A program made the translations under genes and the position numbers. The notes under the pieces were generated by a model. The model saw nothing but the letters and a program-made list of their open reading frames with translations, was not told the origin of the DNA and searched no databases. From JAISGQ01 sp045536305 (GTDB taxonomy: Bacteria > Bacillota > Clostridia > Oscillospirales > Acutalibacteraceae), in contig JAZSNH010000029.1 of NCBI GenBank assembly GCA_045536305.1, positions 1 through 64,000 of the forward strand: a DNA stretch of 64,000 nt, given 5' to 3'. Positions 33,468 to 42,328 of this stretch are shown here, piece after piece; position 1 is the first letter of the stretch, and each line of letters starts with the position of its first letter.

Positions 33468-35384
33468 GTGAGCGAAAACAGAAGCTATGCGCGCTTTCGT
33501 ACTGACGGGCGAAGCGGTGCCGACACCTATTCAAGATTATTTCTTCAGGAAAACGAAAGGCCGAGATACGGACGTGTTCTGAGGATAAGCAAGTCCTCGG
33601 ATCTGCGCGCGCTGCTCGACAAGGATAAGGAAAAATATTCGGACGGTCCTCACGAGCCGCAGAGACGCATACGCATGCTCGGCCGTGCGGACGATGATGA
33701 GGTCATTCTTGTAAACGACTATGATGAGAATGATTACGAGGAATATGAAGAATATGAGGAATACGAGGAATACTACGAAGAGGAATCGGGCTCGGGCGGC
33801 TTTAAGTTTATCCGCTTCTGTGCAAAGACTGTGGTTTTCCTCACTCTTCTTGCAGTATGTCTGTGCAGTCTGATAATGACTCTCGGCTTTAAAACCCTTG
33901 CAGATTCCGAAATAACCGACGACCTGAGCGTCTATTACGAGGAGTTCAAGTCGTTTATGCCCTACAACCCCCTGAAAAGGAATGCGGCTTCAAAGGCGGT
34001 CTCCGCAGCCGATTTTTCGCAGACCGATATTTCGGGCAGTGACGCTTCCGCAACCGATGTTTCTCTTACCGATACCGACAGCACTGCCGAGGTATCGGCA
34101 TCGGATGCTTCCTCCTCCGATATCATATTTGCAAGCGAATGTGATATACGTGTTATCAACGCCGAAAAGCTCAGCAAAGAAAAAGAGCTTTTCACAATAT
34201 TTAAGGCAGGCTTTGATTCCCTGCTTTCCATTGATCTTGAGCTGGAGCTTTACCATAAGGCGGAGGCAGGTCTTGAAAAGCTCGACCCGACCGTTTTCGC
34301 AAAGGGAGAGAATACGGACATCTCCTTTGTTGAGGAACCGAGCCGCAAGCTGCTCAGCACGGTCGGCTGTCATACGCTCAAGGTGAAAACGCAGGGGAAG
34401 GAACGAAATGTTCTGCTTATAATCGAAGATACCGTTGCGCCTGAGGTTTCGGTGACCGATATCGAGATATGGCTTGGCCAGGAGGTTGGGCCTGAGGATT
34501 TCATAACAAAGGTCAATGAGGTCTCGCCCATTGTTGTAAATTACACCGCTGCGGTGCCGAATCTCCAAATGGCAGGCCAGCAGGTGGTATATCTTGACGT
34601 AAAGGATCTCAGCGGCAATGCATGCGAAATGAAGACCGCACTGCTCAACATCAAGGAGGATACCGAGCCGCCTGTCATAAACGGCGCAAAGAACCGCTCG
34701 ATAATCATCGGAGAGAGCGTTTCCTACAAGCAGGGCGTTACCGCCACGGACAACTGTGACGGCGAGGTAAAGGTGCAGGTCGATTCAAGCGCTGTCAATC
34801 CCAAAAAGGCAGGCTCCTACAAGGTTATCTATACCGCGGTGGACAAGGCGGGCAATGTGGCGACAAAGACCGTTACTTTTAAGTTCGGAACAAAGACACA
34901 GCTTTCAACCGACGAGCAGCTCGACAACTATGTAAAGACCATTTCAAAGAAGATAATCAAGAGCGGCATGAGCGACGGACAGAAGGCAAAGGCTATATAT
35001 AACTGGTGCAGAAACAATATTGGCTATTCGGGTCATTCCGACAAGAGCAGCTGGAAGAAAGCCGCCGTTTCGGGCTTTAAGAACCGCTCGGGCGACTGCT
35101 ACACATATTTTGCCTGCTCGAAGGCTTTGTTTGAATACTGTGGCATAAAGAATATAGATGTTGTCAAGGTAAGGGTAAACTCAAGCGAATCGAGGCATTA
35201 CTGGAGCCTTGTAAATGTCGGCTCGGGCTATTACCACTTTGATGCAACGCCGCGCGTAGGCGGATTCAACGGATTTATGAGAACAGACGCACAGCTTGAG
35301 AACTATTCGAAAAATCATAAGAATTGCCACCGCTTTGACAAATCGCTCTATCCTGCAACACCAACCGCGAGCTACAGCGGATAA
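33468..35384 (+). CDS. Membrane-anchored transglutaminase-like protein with Ig-like domain (paralog 2)
   Basis: A 638-aa paralog of the preceding gene with the same layout. GTG 33468 is preceded by GGGGG and matches paralog 1 (MSEN for MSEA). After RSGADTYSRLF it has a Tyr/Glu stretch near residues 84-105, then a transmembrane helix near 115-140. A Ser/Thr-Asp segment with pentad spacing covers about residues 185-225. The DUF5011-like and transglutaminase parts follow, with C544, H577 and D592. The two copies differ most in the linkers, so they are older than a recent duplication. Possible joint surface function. Confidence 0.88.
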   Translation: MSENRSYARFRTDGRSGADTYSRLFLQENERPRYGRVLRISKSSDLRALLDKDKEKYSDGPHEPQRRIRMLGRADDDEVILVNDYDENDYEEYEEYEEYEEYYEEESGSGGFKFIRFCAKTVVFLTLLAVCLCSLIMTLGFKTLADSEITDDLSVYYEEFKSFMPYNPLKRNAASKAVSAADFSQTDISGSDASATDVSLTDTDSTAEVSASDASSSDIIFASECDIRVINAEKLSKEKELFTIFKAGFDSLLSIDLELELYHKAEAGLEKLDPTVFAKGENTDISFVEEPSRKLLSTVGCHTLKVKTQGKERNVLLIIEDTVAPEVSVTDIEIWLGQEVGPEDFITKVNEVSPIVVNYTAAVPNLQMAGQQVVYLDVKDLSGNACEMKTALLNIKEDTEPPVINGAKNRSIIIGESVSYKQGVTATDNCDGEVKVQVDSSAVNPKKAGSYKVIYTAVDKAGNVATKTVTFKFGTKTQLSTDEQLDNYVKTISKKIIKSGMSDGQKAKAIYNWCRNNIGYSGHSDKSSWKKAAVSGFKNRSGDCYTYFACSKALFEYCGIKNIDVVKVRVNSSESRHYWSLVNVGSGYYHFDATPRVGGFNGFMRTDAQLENYSKNHKNCHRFDKSLYPATPTASYSG

Positions 35385-35400
35385 AGGACGGTGAACTACA

Positions 35401-36117
35401 GTGAAACAGCTTGGTATAATCGGCGGCTTAGGGCCTATGGCGACAGCGTACTTTATGCAGACGGTCATCGATATGACCGAGGCTCTGACCGACCAGCAGC
35501 ACCTTCCCATGACGGTGATAAGCCGTCCCGATACTCCCGACAGAACAGCGTTTATTCTGGGGAAAAGCAGCGAAAGCCCTCTTGAATGCATGCTCGAATC
35601 GGGCAGGATCCTCGAAAAGATAGGCGTTGAGTGCATAGCTATACCCTGTGTCACTGCTCACTATTTCCATTCGGAGCTGACTGAGGAGCTTAAAACCGAG
35701 GTCATCCATGCACCGAGAGAGACTGTACGGCGTCTTAAGGAGGCAGGTGTTTCCTCGGCAGGCATAATGGCGACCGAGGGCACAATCAGCGCAGGGATAT
35801 TCCAAAGGGAGCTTGAGGCTCAGGGCATTACTCCCGTTTTGCCCGACGAAACGGCTCAGGCGGCTATAACAAGCACTATTTACGATTTTGTGAAGGCATC
35901 GCGCAATGCGGATATGGAGCTGTTCAGCTCTGCCGAGCGGATGCTCAGAAGAGCAGGCGCGGAATGCCTTATTCTGGGCTGCACCGAGCTTAGTGTCGTA
36001 AAGCGTGACAATTCCTTAAGGGGAAGCTATATTGATGTCCTCGAGGTGCTTTCCGCAGAGGCTATCGAGCGCTGCGGTGCGAGACTTAAAGAAAAATACA
36101 GATCGCTGATATTCTGA
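35401..36117 (+). CDS. Aspartate/glutamate racemase family protein
   Basis: A 238-aa Asp/Glu/hydantoin racemase-type protein, starting MKQLGIIGGLGPMAT. The two catalytic cysteines are C83 (IPCVTAHYF) and C194 (LGCTEL). The first normally reads PCNTAH; here Asn is replaced by Val84. GTG 35401 begins 17 bp past the transglutaminase gene, with AAAGGA upstream. It ends about 80 bp before the AMP ligase gene of the Dlt-like set. Supplying a D-amino acid for that set is inference. Confidence 0.87.
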   Translation: MKQLGIIGGLGPMATAYFMQTVIDMTEALTDQQHLPMTVISRPDTPDRTAFILGKSSESPLECMLESGRILEKIGVECIAIPCVTAHYFHSELTEELKTEVIHAPRETVRRLKEAGVSSAGIMATEGTISAGIFQRELEAQGITPVLPDETAQAAITSTIYDFVKASRNADMELFSSAERMLRRAGAECLILGCTELSVVKRDNSLRGSYIDVLEVLSAEAIERCGARLKEKYRSLIF

Positions 36118-36199
36118 GGCAGGATATGCAGGGCTGTTTTATTTCAGGCTTACAGATAACGGCTTTATTTCATTGACTACTGTTAAGGATTTGATAAAT

Positions 36200-37711
36200 A
36201 TGCAGAGAACAAACATATTGGCTTATTTTGACGAAGGCGCCGCAAAGCACCCGAGAAAGGTCGCCTTTTCAAACGGCACCGATTCGCTTACCTTCTCGGC
36301 TTTGAAAAAGAGCGTTGAGGGTATCGGCACTGCGCTGCACGCAAAGGGCTTTTACAAGGAGCCTGTTGTTGTGTTTATGGAAAAGCACCCGAATGCTGTG
36401 GCTGCATTCTTCGGCGTTGTGGCGGCGGGCTGTTACTATGTGCCTATCGACGATGAAATGCCGGCACACCGTATCGAGCTTATTTTCTCGACCCTCAGGC
36501 CGAAGGCGGTTATTTGCGACGGCAAGACAGAGGAGACAGCGAGAAATTTCGGCGGCGAGGCGGAGATATTCCTTTATGATGAATTAAAGGACACAAGGGC
36601 AGATAAAAAGGCTCTCGGCAGCATAAGGGACAAGTCCCTTGATACCGACCCTATTTATATAGTTTTTACAAGCGGCTCAACAGGCGTTCCCAAGGGCGTG
36701 TGCGCCTGCCACAGAAGCGTTATCGATTATATCGAGAACCTTTCCGAGACCCTCGGCTTTGACGAGAACACAGTGTTCGGAAATCAGACTCCCCTTTATT
36801 TTGACGCATGCTTAAAGGAACTTTACCCAACGATAAAGTTCGGTGCCACCACCTATCTTATCCCGAAGGAGCTGTTCATGCAGCCTGTAAAGCTTGTGGA
36901 ATACCTCAACGAGCACAGGATAAACACCGTCTGCTGGGTAGTTTCCGCGCTGACTGTCATCAGCTCTCTCGGTGCGTTCAAGGAAGTGCTTCCGAAATAC
37001 CTGCACACCATTGCCTTCGGCAGTGAGGTTTTCCCCATAAAGCAGCTTAAAATGTGGCAGAAGGCCTGCCCGAAGGCTGCGTTTACAAACCTCTACGGTC
37101 CTACGGAATGCACCGGCATGTCCTGCTATTATCACGTTGAGCGTGAATTTGAGCTTAATGAGTCGGTTCCCATCGGAAGACCCTTCCGCAATACCGAGAT
37201 AATGCTTCTTGACGACGAAAACAGGCTTGTGCCCGACGGAGAGGTCGGCGAGATATGCATACGCGGCACCTGCGTTACTCTCGGTTATTACAACGATGAG
37301 CGCACAAAGGAGGCCTTTGTGCAGAATCCATTAAATAAGCTCTACCCTGAGCTTATCTACAAAACAGGCGATCTTGCAAAATGGAATAAACGAGGCGAGC
37401 TTGAGTTTTTCGGCCGCAAGGATTACCAGATAAAGCACATGGGTCACCGTATCGAGCTTGGCGAGATCGAGCTTATCGCCAATATGTGCGACGGCATAAA
37501 CGATGCCTGCGCCATCTTCGACGAGACAAAGAAAAAGATAGTGCTGTTCTATGTGGGCGATGCGGAAAAGGCAGATGTTATCGGCTTTATGAAATCGAAG
37601 CTGCCAAGATACATGATACCCAACGCAGTTGTTCCCATGGAGGAATTTCCCCACACCCCCAACGGCAAGATGGACAGAAAGACCATCAAGGCAAATTATC
37701 TCGGAAAGTAG
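36200..37711 (+). CDS. Amino acid adenylation protein, DltA-like
   Basis: An AMP-forming aminoacyl ligase (503 aa) that activates an amino acid and loads it on a carrier protein. The core motif VFTSGSTGVPKG starts at residue 155, D202 in FDACLKELYP is placed to hold the alpha-amine, and catalytic K490 is in PNGKMDRK. ATG 36200 with AAGGA 10 nt upstream was used. In the DltA family the substrate is D-alanine, but the residues lining the side-chain pocket were not assigned, so the amino acid is open. Confidence 0.88.
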   Translation: MQRTNILAYFDEGAAKHPRKVAFSNGTDSLTFSALKKSVEGIGTALHAKGFYKEPVVVFMEKHPNAVAAFFGVVAAGCYYVPIDDEMPAHRIELIFSTLRPKAVICDGKTEETARNFGGEAEIFLYDELKDTRADKKALGSIRDKSLDTDPIYIVFTSGSTGVPKGVCACHRSVIDYIENLSETLGFDENTVFGNQTPLYFDACLKELYPTIKFGATTYLIPKELFMQPVKLVEYLNEHRINTVCWVVSALTVISSLGAFKEVLPKYLHTIAFGSEVFPIKQLKMWQKACPKAAFTNLYGPTECTGMSCYYHVEREFELNESVPIGRPFRNTEIMLLDDENRLVPDGEVGEICIRGTCVTLGYYNDERTKEAFVQNPLNKLYPELIYKTGDLAKWNKRGELEFFGRKDYQIKHMGHRIELGEIELIANMCDGINDACAIFDETKKKIVLFYVGDAEKADVIGFMKSKLPRYMIPNAVVPMEEFPHTPNGKMDRKTIKANYLGK

Positions 37712-37750
37712 TATAGCAGGGGTTAAACAATTTAAAAGGTTTTTTATGTT

Positions 37751-37788
37751 AAAAAACGGCTTTACGTTATGTGAAGCCGTTTTATTTA
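37751..37788 (+). terminator. Terminator after DltA-like gene
   Basis: AAAACGGCTT and AAGCCGTTTT arms (37753-37762 and 37774-37783) enclose an 11-nt loop, followed by TTTATT. Confidence 0.8.
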
Positions 37789-37920
37789 TTTTTCTTACTA
37801 TAAGTTGGAAATTCAATCTAAAAATCCAGAAATTCTTAATGAGAGTGGAAAAACGACTTTTGAATTGTTCTTATTTTGCGGTAAATGATTACTATATAAA
37901 GAAACAGGGAGGGAAAAAGT

Positions 37921-38247
37921 ATGGAGCTTGATTACTCTGAAATCGGCAGACGTATAGCCCGAAGAAGAAAAGAGCTTGGTTTGCGGCAGGTTCAGGTGTG
38001 CGAGAAAGCCGGGATAAATGACAAATATCTTTCCTGTATTGAAAGGGCAACCTCTATTCCCTCGTTAGAGGTAATTGTAAAGATAGCTGCTGCATTGGAT
38101 ACAACCCCTGACGAATTTCTGATGGGAAGCGTTCGCTATACTGACGATGAATGGCGCGATACAGCAGAGCTTATGAGAGGGATGACTCCCGGTCAGCTTG
38201 GTCTTGCGAGACGATTTCTTATATGGCTCGCGGAAGAAAATCTTTAG
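37921..38247 (+). CDS. XRE-family HTH regulator
   Basis: A 108-aa protein with a Cro/CI HTH at residues 7-62 (IGRRIARRRKELGLRQVQVCEKAGINDKYLSCIERA, split here for reading). The C-terminal part, IWLAEENL, is charged. ATG 37921 has GGGAGGG 8 nt upstream. It sits between the DltA-like gene, whose terminator precedes it, and the carrier protein gene. It may regulate the downstream genes, but this is not shown. Confidence 0.85.
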   Translation: MELDYSEIGRRIARRRKELGLRQVQVCEKAGINDKYLSCIERATSIPSLEVIVKIAAALDTTPDEFLMGSVRYTDDEWRDTAELMRGMTPGQLGLARRFLIWLAEENL

Positions 38248-38316
38248 AGAAAAACAATTGCATATCCTTTTCTGCGAAAATAATTTACCCGTAAAAACAA
38301 TTAGGAGGAAAACAAA

Positions 38317-38553
38317 ATGAACATCAAAGACCTTTACGAAATTCTTGAGAACCTTCACCCCGAGGTGGATTTTGAGACCTGCGAGACTCTTATCGACGAT
38401 AAGATCTTCGATTCCTTCGACATCGTAAGCACCATCACCGAGATATCCGAGGTGTTCGATGTGACCATACCCGCAGGTGAGATAGTTCCCGAAAATTTCA
38501 ACAGCGCAAAAGCTCTTTTTGCCCTGATCGAGCGTCTTGAGGACGAGGATTGA
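38317..38553 (+). CDS. Acyl/aminoacyl carrier protein, DltC-like
   Basis: A 78-aa four-helix carrier protein. S33 in FDSFDIV is the 4'-phosphopantetheine attachment site, as in DltC and ACPs. An acidic helix II follows (STITEISEVFDV). SD TTAGGAGG sits 10 nt before the ATG. It precedes the MBOAT and SGNH genes. Confidence 0.9.
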   Translation: MNIKDLYEILENLHPEVDFETCETLIDDKIFDSFDIVSTITEISEVFDVTIPAGEIVPENFNSAKALFALIERLEDED

Positions 38554-38603
38554 TAAACCGAAAGTTATAATCCGATAGAATAATACTCCCAGGAGTGCAG
38601 TTT

Positions 38604-40202
38604 ATGTCATTTACTTCGTATATTTTTATAGGATTTCTTATCCTGCTGTTTTTGGTGTATTACATTATACCGAAAAAATTCCAATGGATGCTTCTGCTCG
38701 GAGCGAGCTATATTTTCTACGCCTTTGCAGGGTGGAGCTGCCTTATTTACATAGCGGTGACCACCGTTGCAACATACTTTTCGACATATTTTATAGACAA
38801 GCTCTATAAAGAACAGTCGGCGTATCTGAAGGCGAACAAGGCAAGTATAACGAGCGAAGAGAAAAAAGCATACAAAAAGGGCATGGACAAGAAGAGAAAT
38901 GTCTGGCTGGCAGTCGGTCTTGCCGTTCTGCTCGGTATGCTCGTTGTGATAAAGTATACAAACTTTGCCGTAATGAGCATCAACTCCGTAGGCTCGCTGT
39001 TCGGCAGGGAAAAGCTGCTCGATCTGCCGAACCTTATCCTGCCGCTCGGTATTTCGTTCTATGTTTTCCAGTCGGCAGGCTATGTGATAGACGTATGGCG
39101 CAAGAAGTATCCTGCAGAGAGAAATTTCGCAAAGCTCGCGCTTTTTGTTTCCTTCTTTCCGCAGCTTATTCAAGGCCCTATCAGCCGCTTTGACGATCTT
39201 GCACAGTCTCTGTATGCGCCTCATGATTTTTCAAAGCGCAATCTTTCCTTCGGCATGCAGAGAATACTCTGGGGCTTCTTTAAAAAGCTCGTTATCGCAG
39301 ACAGGCTTGCTCCTGCGGTAAAGGTGCTTATCGACGAGAGCGGTGAAATGGGCGGCTTTTATGTAGTGGCGCTGATGGTATTCTATGCCGTTCAGCTTTA
39401 TGCCGACTTTACAGGCGGCATCGATATCACCATAGGTATCGCGCAGGTGCTGGGAATACAGCTTAAGGAAAACTTCGACCGTCCTTACCTTTCAAAGGAT
39501 ATCGAGGAATACTGGAGACGCTGGCACATCACAATGGGCACATGGTTCAGGGATTATCTGTTCTATCCCCTGTCGGTGTGCAAAACCATGCTCAAAATAT
39601 CCAAGTGGTCAAACGCAAAGCTCGGACGAAACATAGGAAAAAGAGTGCCTGTTTACATCGCGACCATGCTCACATGGCTTGCAACAGGCCTGTGGCATTC
39701 CCAGTATACATACTGGAACTTTATAGTCTGGGGTCTTTTAAACGGCGTTATCATAATAATCTCGCAGGAATTAAAGCCGCTTTACGAAAAATTCCACGAA
39801 AAATGCGGTTTTTCGAACACAAAGGGCTGGGGCTTCTTTATGATAGTGCGTACCTTCTTCCTTATGAGTGCGCTTAGGCTTTTTGACTGCTACCGCGATG
39901 TGGGCGCTACCTTCGGCAATTTCTTCTCGATATTCTATAAATTCAACTGGGGCGCTTTGTTTGACGGCTCCATGCTGGGTCTTGGGATAACCGCAGCGGA
40001 TTATATAGTTGTCGGAGTCGGTATTGCAGCAATGATCACAGTCAGCCTTTTAAAGGGAAAAGAGCCTGTGCGCGACCGCATTGCAAAGGGCGGCTATGCG
40101 CCGCAGATCGCCGTGTGCTTTGTGCTGTTCTTTGTCACTCTGCTCCTCGGCGCTTACGGCGAAGGCTACGATGCCTCAAGCTTTATTTATAACCAGTTCT
40201 GA
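38604..40202 (+). CDS. MBOAT family acyltransferase, DltB/AlgI-like
   Basis: A 532-aa polytopic membrane O-acyltransferase. The conserved EEYWRRWHITMGTWFRDYLFYP stretch contains H308, and the catalytic His is H365 in TGLWHSQYTYW. About ten to eleven transmembrane helices are visible. ATG 38604 has AGGAG 8 nt upstream; the earlier 38595 start has no SD. AlgI-like overall. With the ligase and carrier gene it resembles dltB in transferring an aminoacyl group across the membrane to an envelope polymer. Confidence 0.9.
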   Translation: MSFTSYIFIGFLILLFLVYYIIPKKFQWMLLLGASYIFYAFAGWSCLIYIAVTTVATYFSTYFIDKLYKEQSAYLKANKASITSEEKKAYKKGMDKKRNVWLAVGLAVLLGMLVVIKYTNFAVMSINSVGSLFGREKLLDLPNLILPLGISFYVFQSAGYVIDVWRKKYPAERNFAKLALFVSFFPQLIQGPISRFDDLAQSLYAPHDFSKRNLSFGMQRILWGFFKKLVIADRLAPAVKVLIDESGEMGGFYVVALMVFYAVQLYADFTGGIDITIGIAQVLGIQLKENFDRPYLSKDIEEYWRRWHITMGTWFRDYLFYPLSVCKTMLKISKWSNAKLGRNIGKRVPVYIATMLTWLATGLWHSQYTYWNFIVWGLLNGVIIIISQELKPLYEKFHEKCGFSNTKGWGFFMIVRTFFLMSALRLFDCYRDVGATFGNFFSIFYKFNWGALFDGSMLGLGITAADYIVVGVGIAAMITVSLLKGKEPVRDRIAKGGYAPQIAVCFVLFFVTLLLGAYGEGYDASSFIYNQF

Positions 40203-40248
40203 TAAAAGACGATTTTGCAATTTATTCAAAGGAGCGGTTCAAACTCTG

Positions 40249-41520
40249 ATGAACAGAAAGATTCTCATTCGTATAGGCGCGGTGCTATTGTGCGCTGTGC
40301 TGTTTGTGTGTATATTTGCATTTCTGCAGGCGCTGGTGCGCCCGAAATATTCCTTCTCAAACCTTCCTGAGGGCGCGCTTGTCGCTGAGTACTACGAGGA
40401 GGAAAACGGGCATGATATCCTTTTTGTCGGCGACTGCGAGGTGTATGAAAATTATTCTCCCGTGCTTCTCTGGGAGGATTACGGCGTGACAAGCTATATC
40501 CGCGGCTCGGCACAGCAGCTTGTGTGGCAGAGCTACTATCTGCTCGAGGAAATGCTCGAGAGGGAAAAGCCCACAGCTGTTGTCTACAACGTTCAGTCAC
40601 TTCGCTACAACGAGCCTCAGAGTGCGGAATACAATCGCCTGACTATAGACGGAATGAAGCTCTCATCCTCAAAAATGGGTGCTGTCAGGGCTTCCATGAC
40701 GGAAGAGGAGGAGACGATAACATATCTGCTTCCCCTGCTTCGCTATCATTCGCGCTGGAGTGAGCTGACGGCTGATGATTTTAAGTATATGTTCAAAAAC
40801 AAGGAAAAGATATCCCACAACGGACTTATTATGAGAACCGATGTGAAAGCGGCAGGCCGAATACGCCGTGAAAGCATTCCCGATTTTGTCGAATTTGGGG
40901 ACAATGCCATGGGATATCTCAAAAAGATGGCAGACCTCTGCAAAGAAAAGGATGTCGAGCTTATTCTTGTAAAGGCGCCCACTCTTCCCTACTGGTTCCC
41001 CGAATGGGATCGGCAGGTGGTGGACTTTGCAAAGGAAAATAATGTGACATATCTTAATTTTGTCGACATTTACGGTCTTGATTTTTCAGGCAAAAGCGGT
41101 TATATTGAATATGTTTCCGATTCTGATGCTTCGCTCATTATAAGGGGCGAGGAGATAAGCGCTTCTGATATTGTCAGCGCTTCCGATGTGCCGGATTTTA
41201 CAAGGGACACCTACGATCAGGGAAGTCACCTTAATCTCTGGGGTGCAGAAAAGCTTACAAGAGTGTTCGGAAGGATAGTTACCGAGCATTTTGAGTTCCC
41301 CGATCACAGCGGCGATGAAGCTCTTGCGTCCGATTGGGCGAAAAAGAGCCAAAGGTATTATGATATGATCGAGCATCAGCAGTATGAGCTTGATACCTAC
41401 GGTTATTTAAAGAGCTACGGAGCAAAGAAGCCTGAGGAAAAACCCGAAGGGGTCAAATCAGAAACTGATATTTCAGAAACGGATGTAACCGGCACGGACA
41501 AAATTAAAACGGAGGAATAA
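40249..41520 (+). CDS. SGNH/DltD-like protein with Cys in the nucleophile position
   Basis: A 423-aa exported protein with a signal anchor at residues 8-28. Residues 60-66 read VGDCEVY, where SGNH proteins have GDS; Cys63 replaces the serine. The late block DQGSHLNLWG holds D323 and H327. The C-terminus has T-D-x-S-E pentads. It follows the MBOAT gene, as DltD follows DltB. A start at 40081 inside the MBOAT gene was rejected. The SD GGAG is 14 nt from ATG 40249, which is long. Confidence 0.78.
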   Translation: MNRKILIRIGAVLLCAVLFVCIFAFLQALVRPKYSFSNLPEGALVAEYYEEENGHDILFVGDCEVYENYSPVLLWEDYGVTSYIRGSAQQLVWQSYYLLEEMLEREKPTAVVYNVQSLRYNEPQSAEYNRLTIDGMKLSSSKMGAVRASMTEEEETITYLLPLLRYHSRWSELTADDFKYMFKNKEKISHNGLIMRTDVKAAGRIRRESIPDFVEFGDNAMGYLKKMADLCKEKDVELILVKAPTLPYWFPEWDRQVVDFAKENNVTYLNFVDIYGLDFSGKSGYIEYVSDSDASLIIRGEEISASDIVSASDVPDFTRDTYDQGSHLNLWGAEKLTRVFGRIVTEHFEFPDHSGDEALASDWAKKSQRYYDMIEHQQYELDTYGYLKSYGAKKPEEKPEGVKSETDISETDVTGTDKIKTEE

Positions 41521-41523
41521 ACA

Positions 41524-42051
41524 ATGAAAAAGATCTTATGCGCTATTCTGGCAGTTCTTATGCTCGTGGCACTTTGTGCATGCGGCGCTGAAAAGCAGCC
41601 TGCAGAAGACGAAAAGAAGGACGATACAAATGTATCCGCACCCGCTCAGGACGAAAAGGGCTATATCTTCACCGATAACGGTGTTTCCATCGAGGTTGGC
41701 TGCCCTGTTTCTGCTGTAGACGCTCTGGGTGAGCCTATCGATACCCTTGAAGAAGCAAGCTGTGCTTTTGAAGGCAAGGATGTTACCTATTTCTATAACA
41801 ACTATGAGATTTTGCTTGCTTATCCCAACGAGGGCGACAGCTATGTAAGCACTGTTACCATAACGTCCGATGCAGTTGCAACTGCTGAGGGTCTTGAGCT
41901 TGGCATGAGCGCTGATGACGTTGTTTCCATCTACGGCGAATGCGAGCCTCAGGCAGGCGGCGTTTATGTTTACGCTAAGGGCGGTATGAATCTTCGCGTA
42001 CGTGTTATCGATGGCGCTGTTGACAGCATAGAATACAAGGTTGCTGAGTAA
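41524..42051 (+). CDS. Small lipoprotein
   Basis: A 175-aa lipoprotein. Lipobox LCAC with lipidated C20 follows a hydrophobic signal. The mature part is acidic and has no known fold (GYIFTDNGVSIEVGCPVSAV, later LELGMSADDVVSIYGE). It starts 3 bp after the SGNH gene stop and lies in the same operon, so it may serve the same envelope task. Function unknown. Confidence 0.75.
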   Translation: MKKILCAILAVLMLVALCACGAEKQPAEDEKKDDTNVSAPAQDEKGYIFTDNGVSIEVGCPVSAVDALGEPIDTLEEASCAFEGKDVTYFYNNYEILLAYPNEGDSYVSTVTITSDAVATAEGLELGMSADDVVSIYGECEPQAGGVYVYAKGGMNLRVRVIDGAVDSIEYKVAE

Positions 42052-42069
42052 GCTGCTGATAATAAGCTG

Positions 42070-42100
42070 AAAAGGACTCCCTTCGGGGAGTCCTTTTTTT
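42070..42100 (+). terminator. Terminator of the Dlt-like operon
   Basis: AAAAGGACTCCC pairs with GGGAGTCCTTTT over a TTCG tetraloop, with a T-run of seven. Confidence 0.92.
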
Positions 42101-42328
42101 GTTATGGGTAAAAAAGGGCAGGGAATGCCGGAGACAAAGGAAAAAAGGCTCCTTCGCAGATGGGAAGAAAAAACTCTCTCCTGTCTCGCCCTCTCTTTAA
42201 AGAGATTCTTTTACACCTATCGTAGGGGAGCCCCTTGCGGGCTTCCTTTCTCGATGATGTACCTTACAAAAGAGAAAACGAGCGGTATTAACCGCTCGTT
42301 TTATAACATTCTGTAGTGCGTTTTGCAC
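42101..42328. other. Short non-coding stretch with repeat fragments
   Basis: No gene. Two pieces resemble MITE parts (AAAAAGGCTCCTTCGCAGATGGGA and TAGGGGAGCCCCTTGCGGGC). The right edge is the terminator of the minus-strand gene. Confidence 0.5.
42275..42303 (-). terminator. Terminator of the YfhO-like gene
   Basis: AAAACGAGCGGT and ACCGCTCGTTTT around ATTA. Confidence 0.85.

Noticed and set aside
36173..36200. A TTG start for the AMP ligase at 36173
   Set aside because: No Shine-Dalgarno and nine extra residues outside the family; ATG 36200 has AAGGA at normal spacing.
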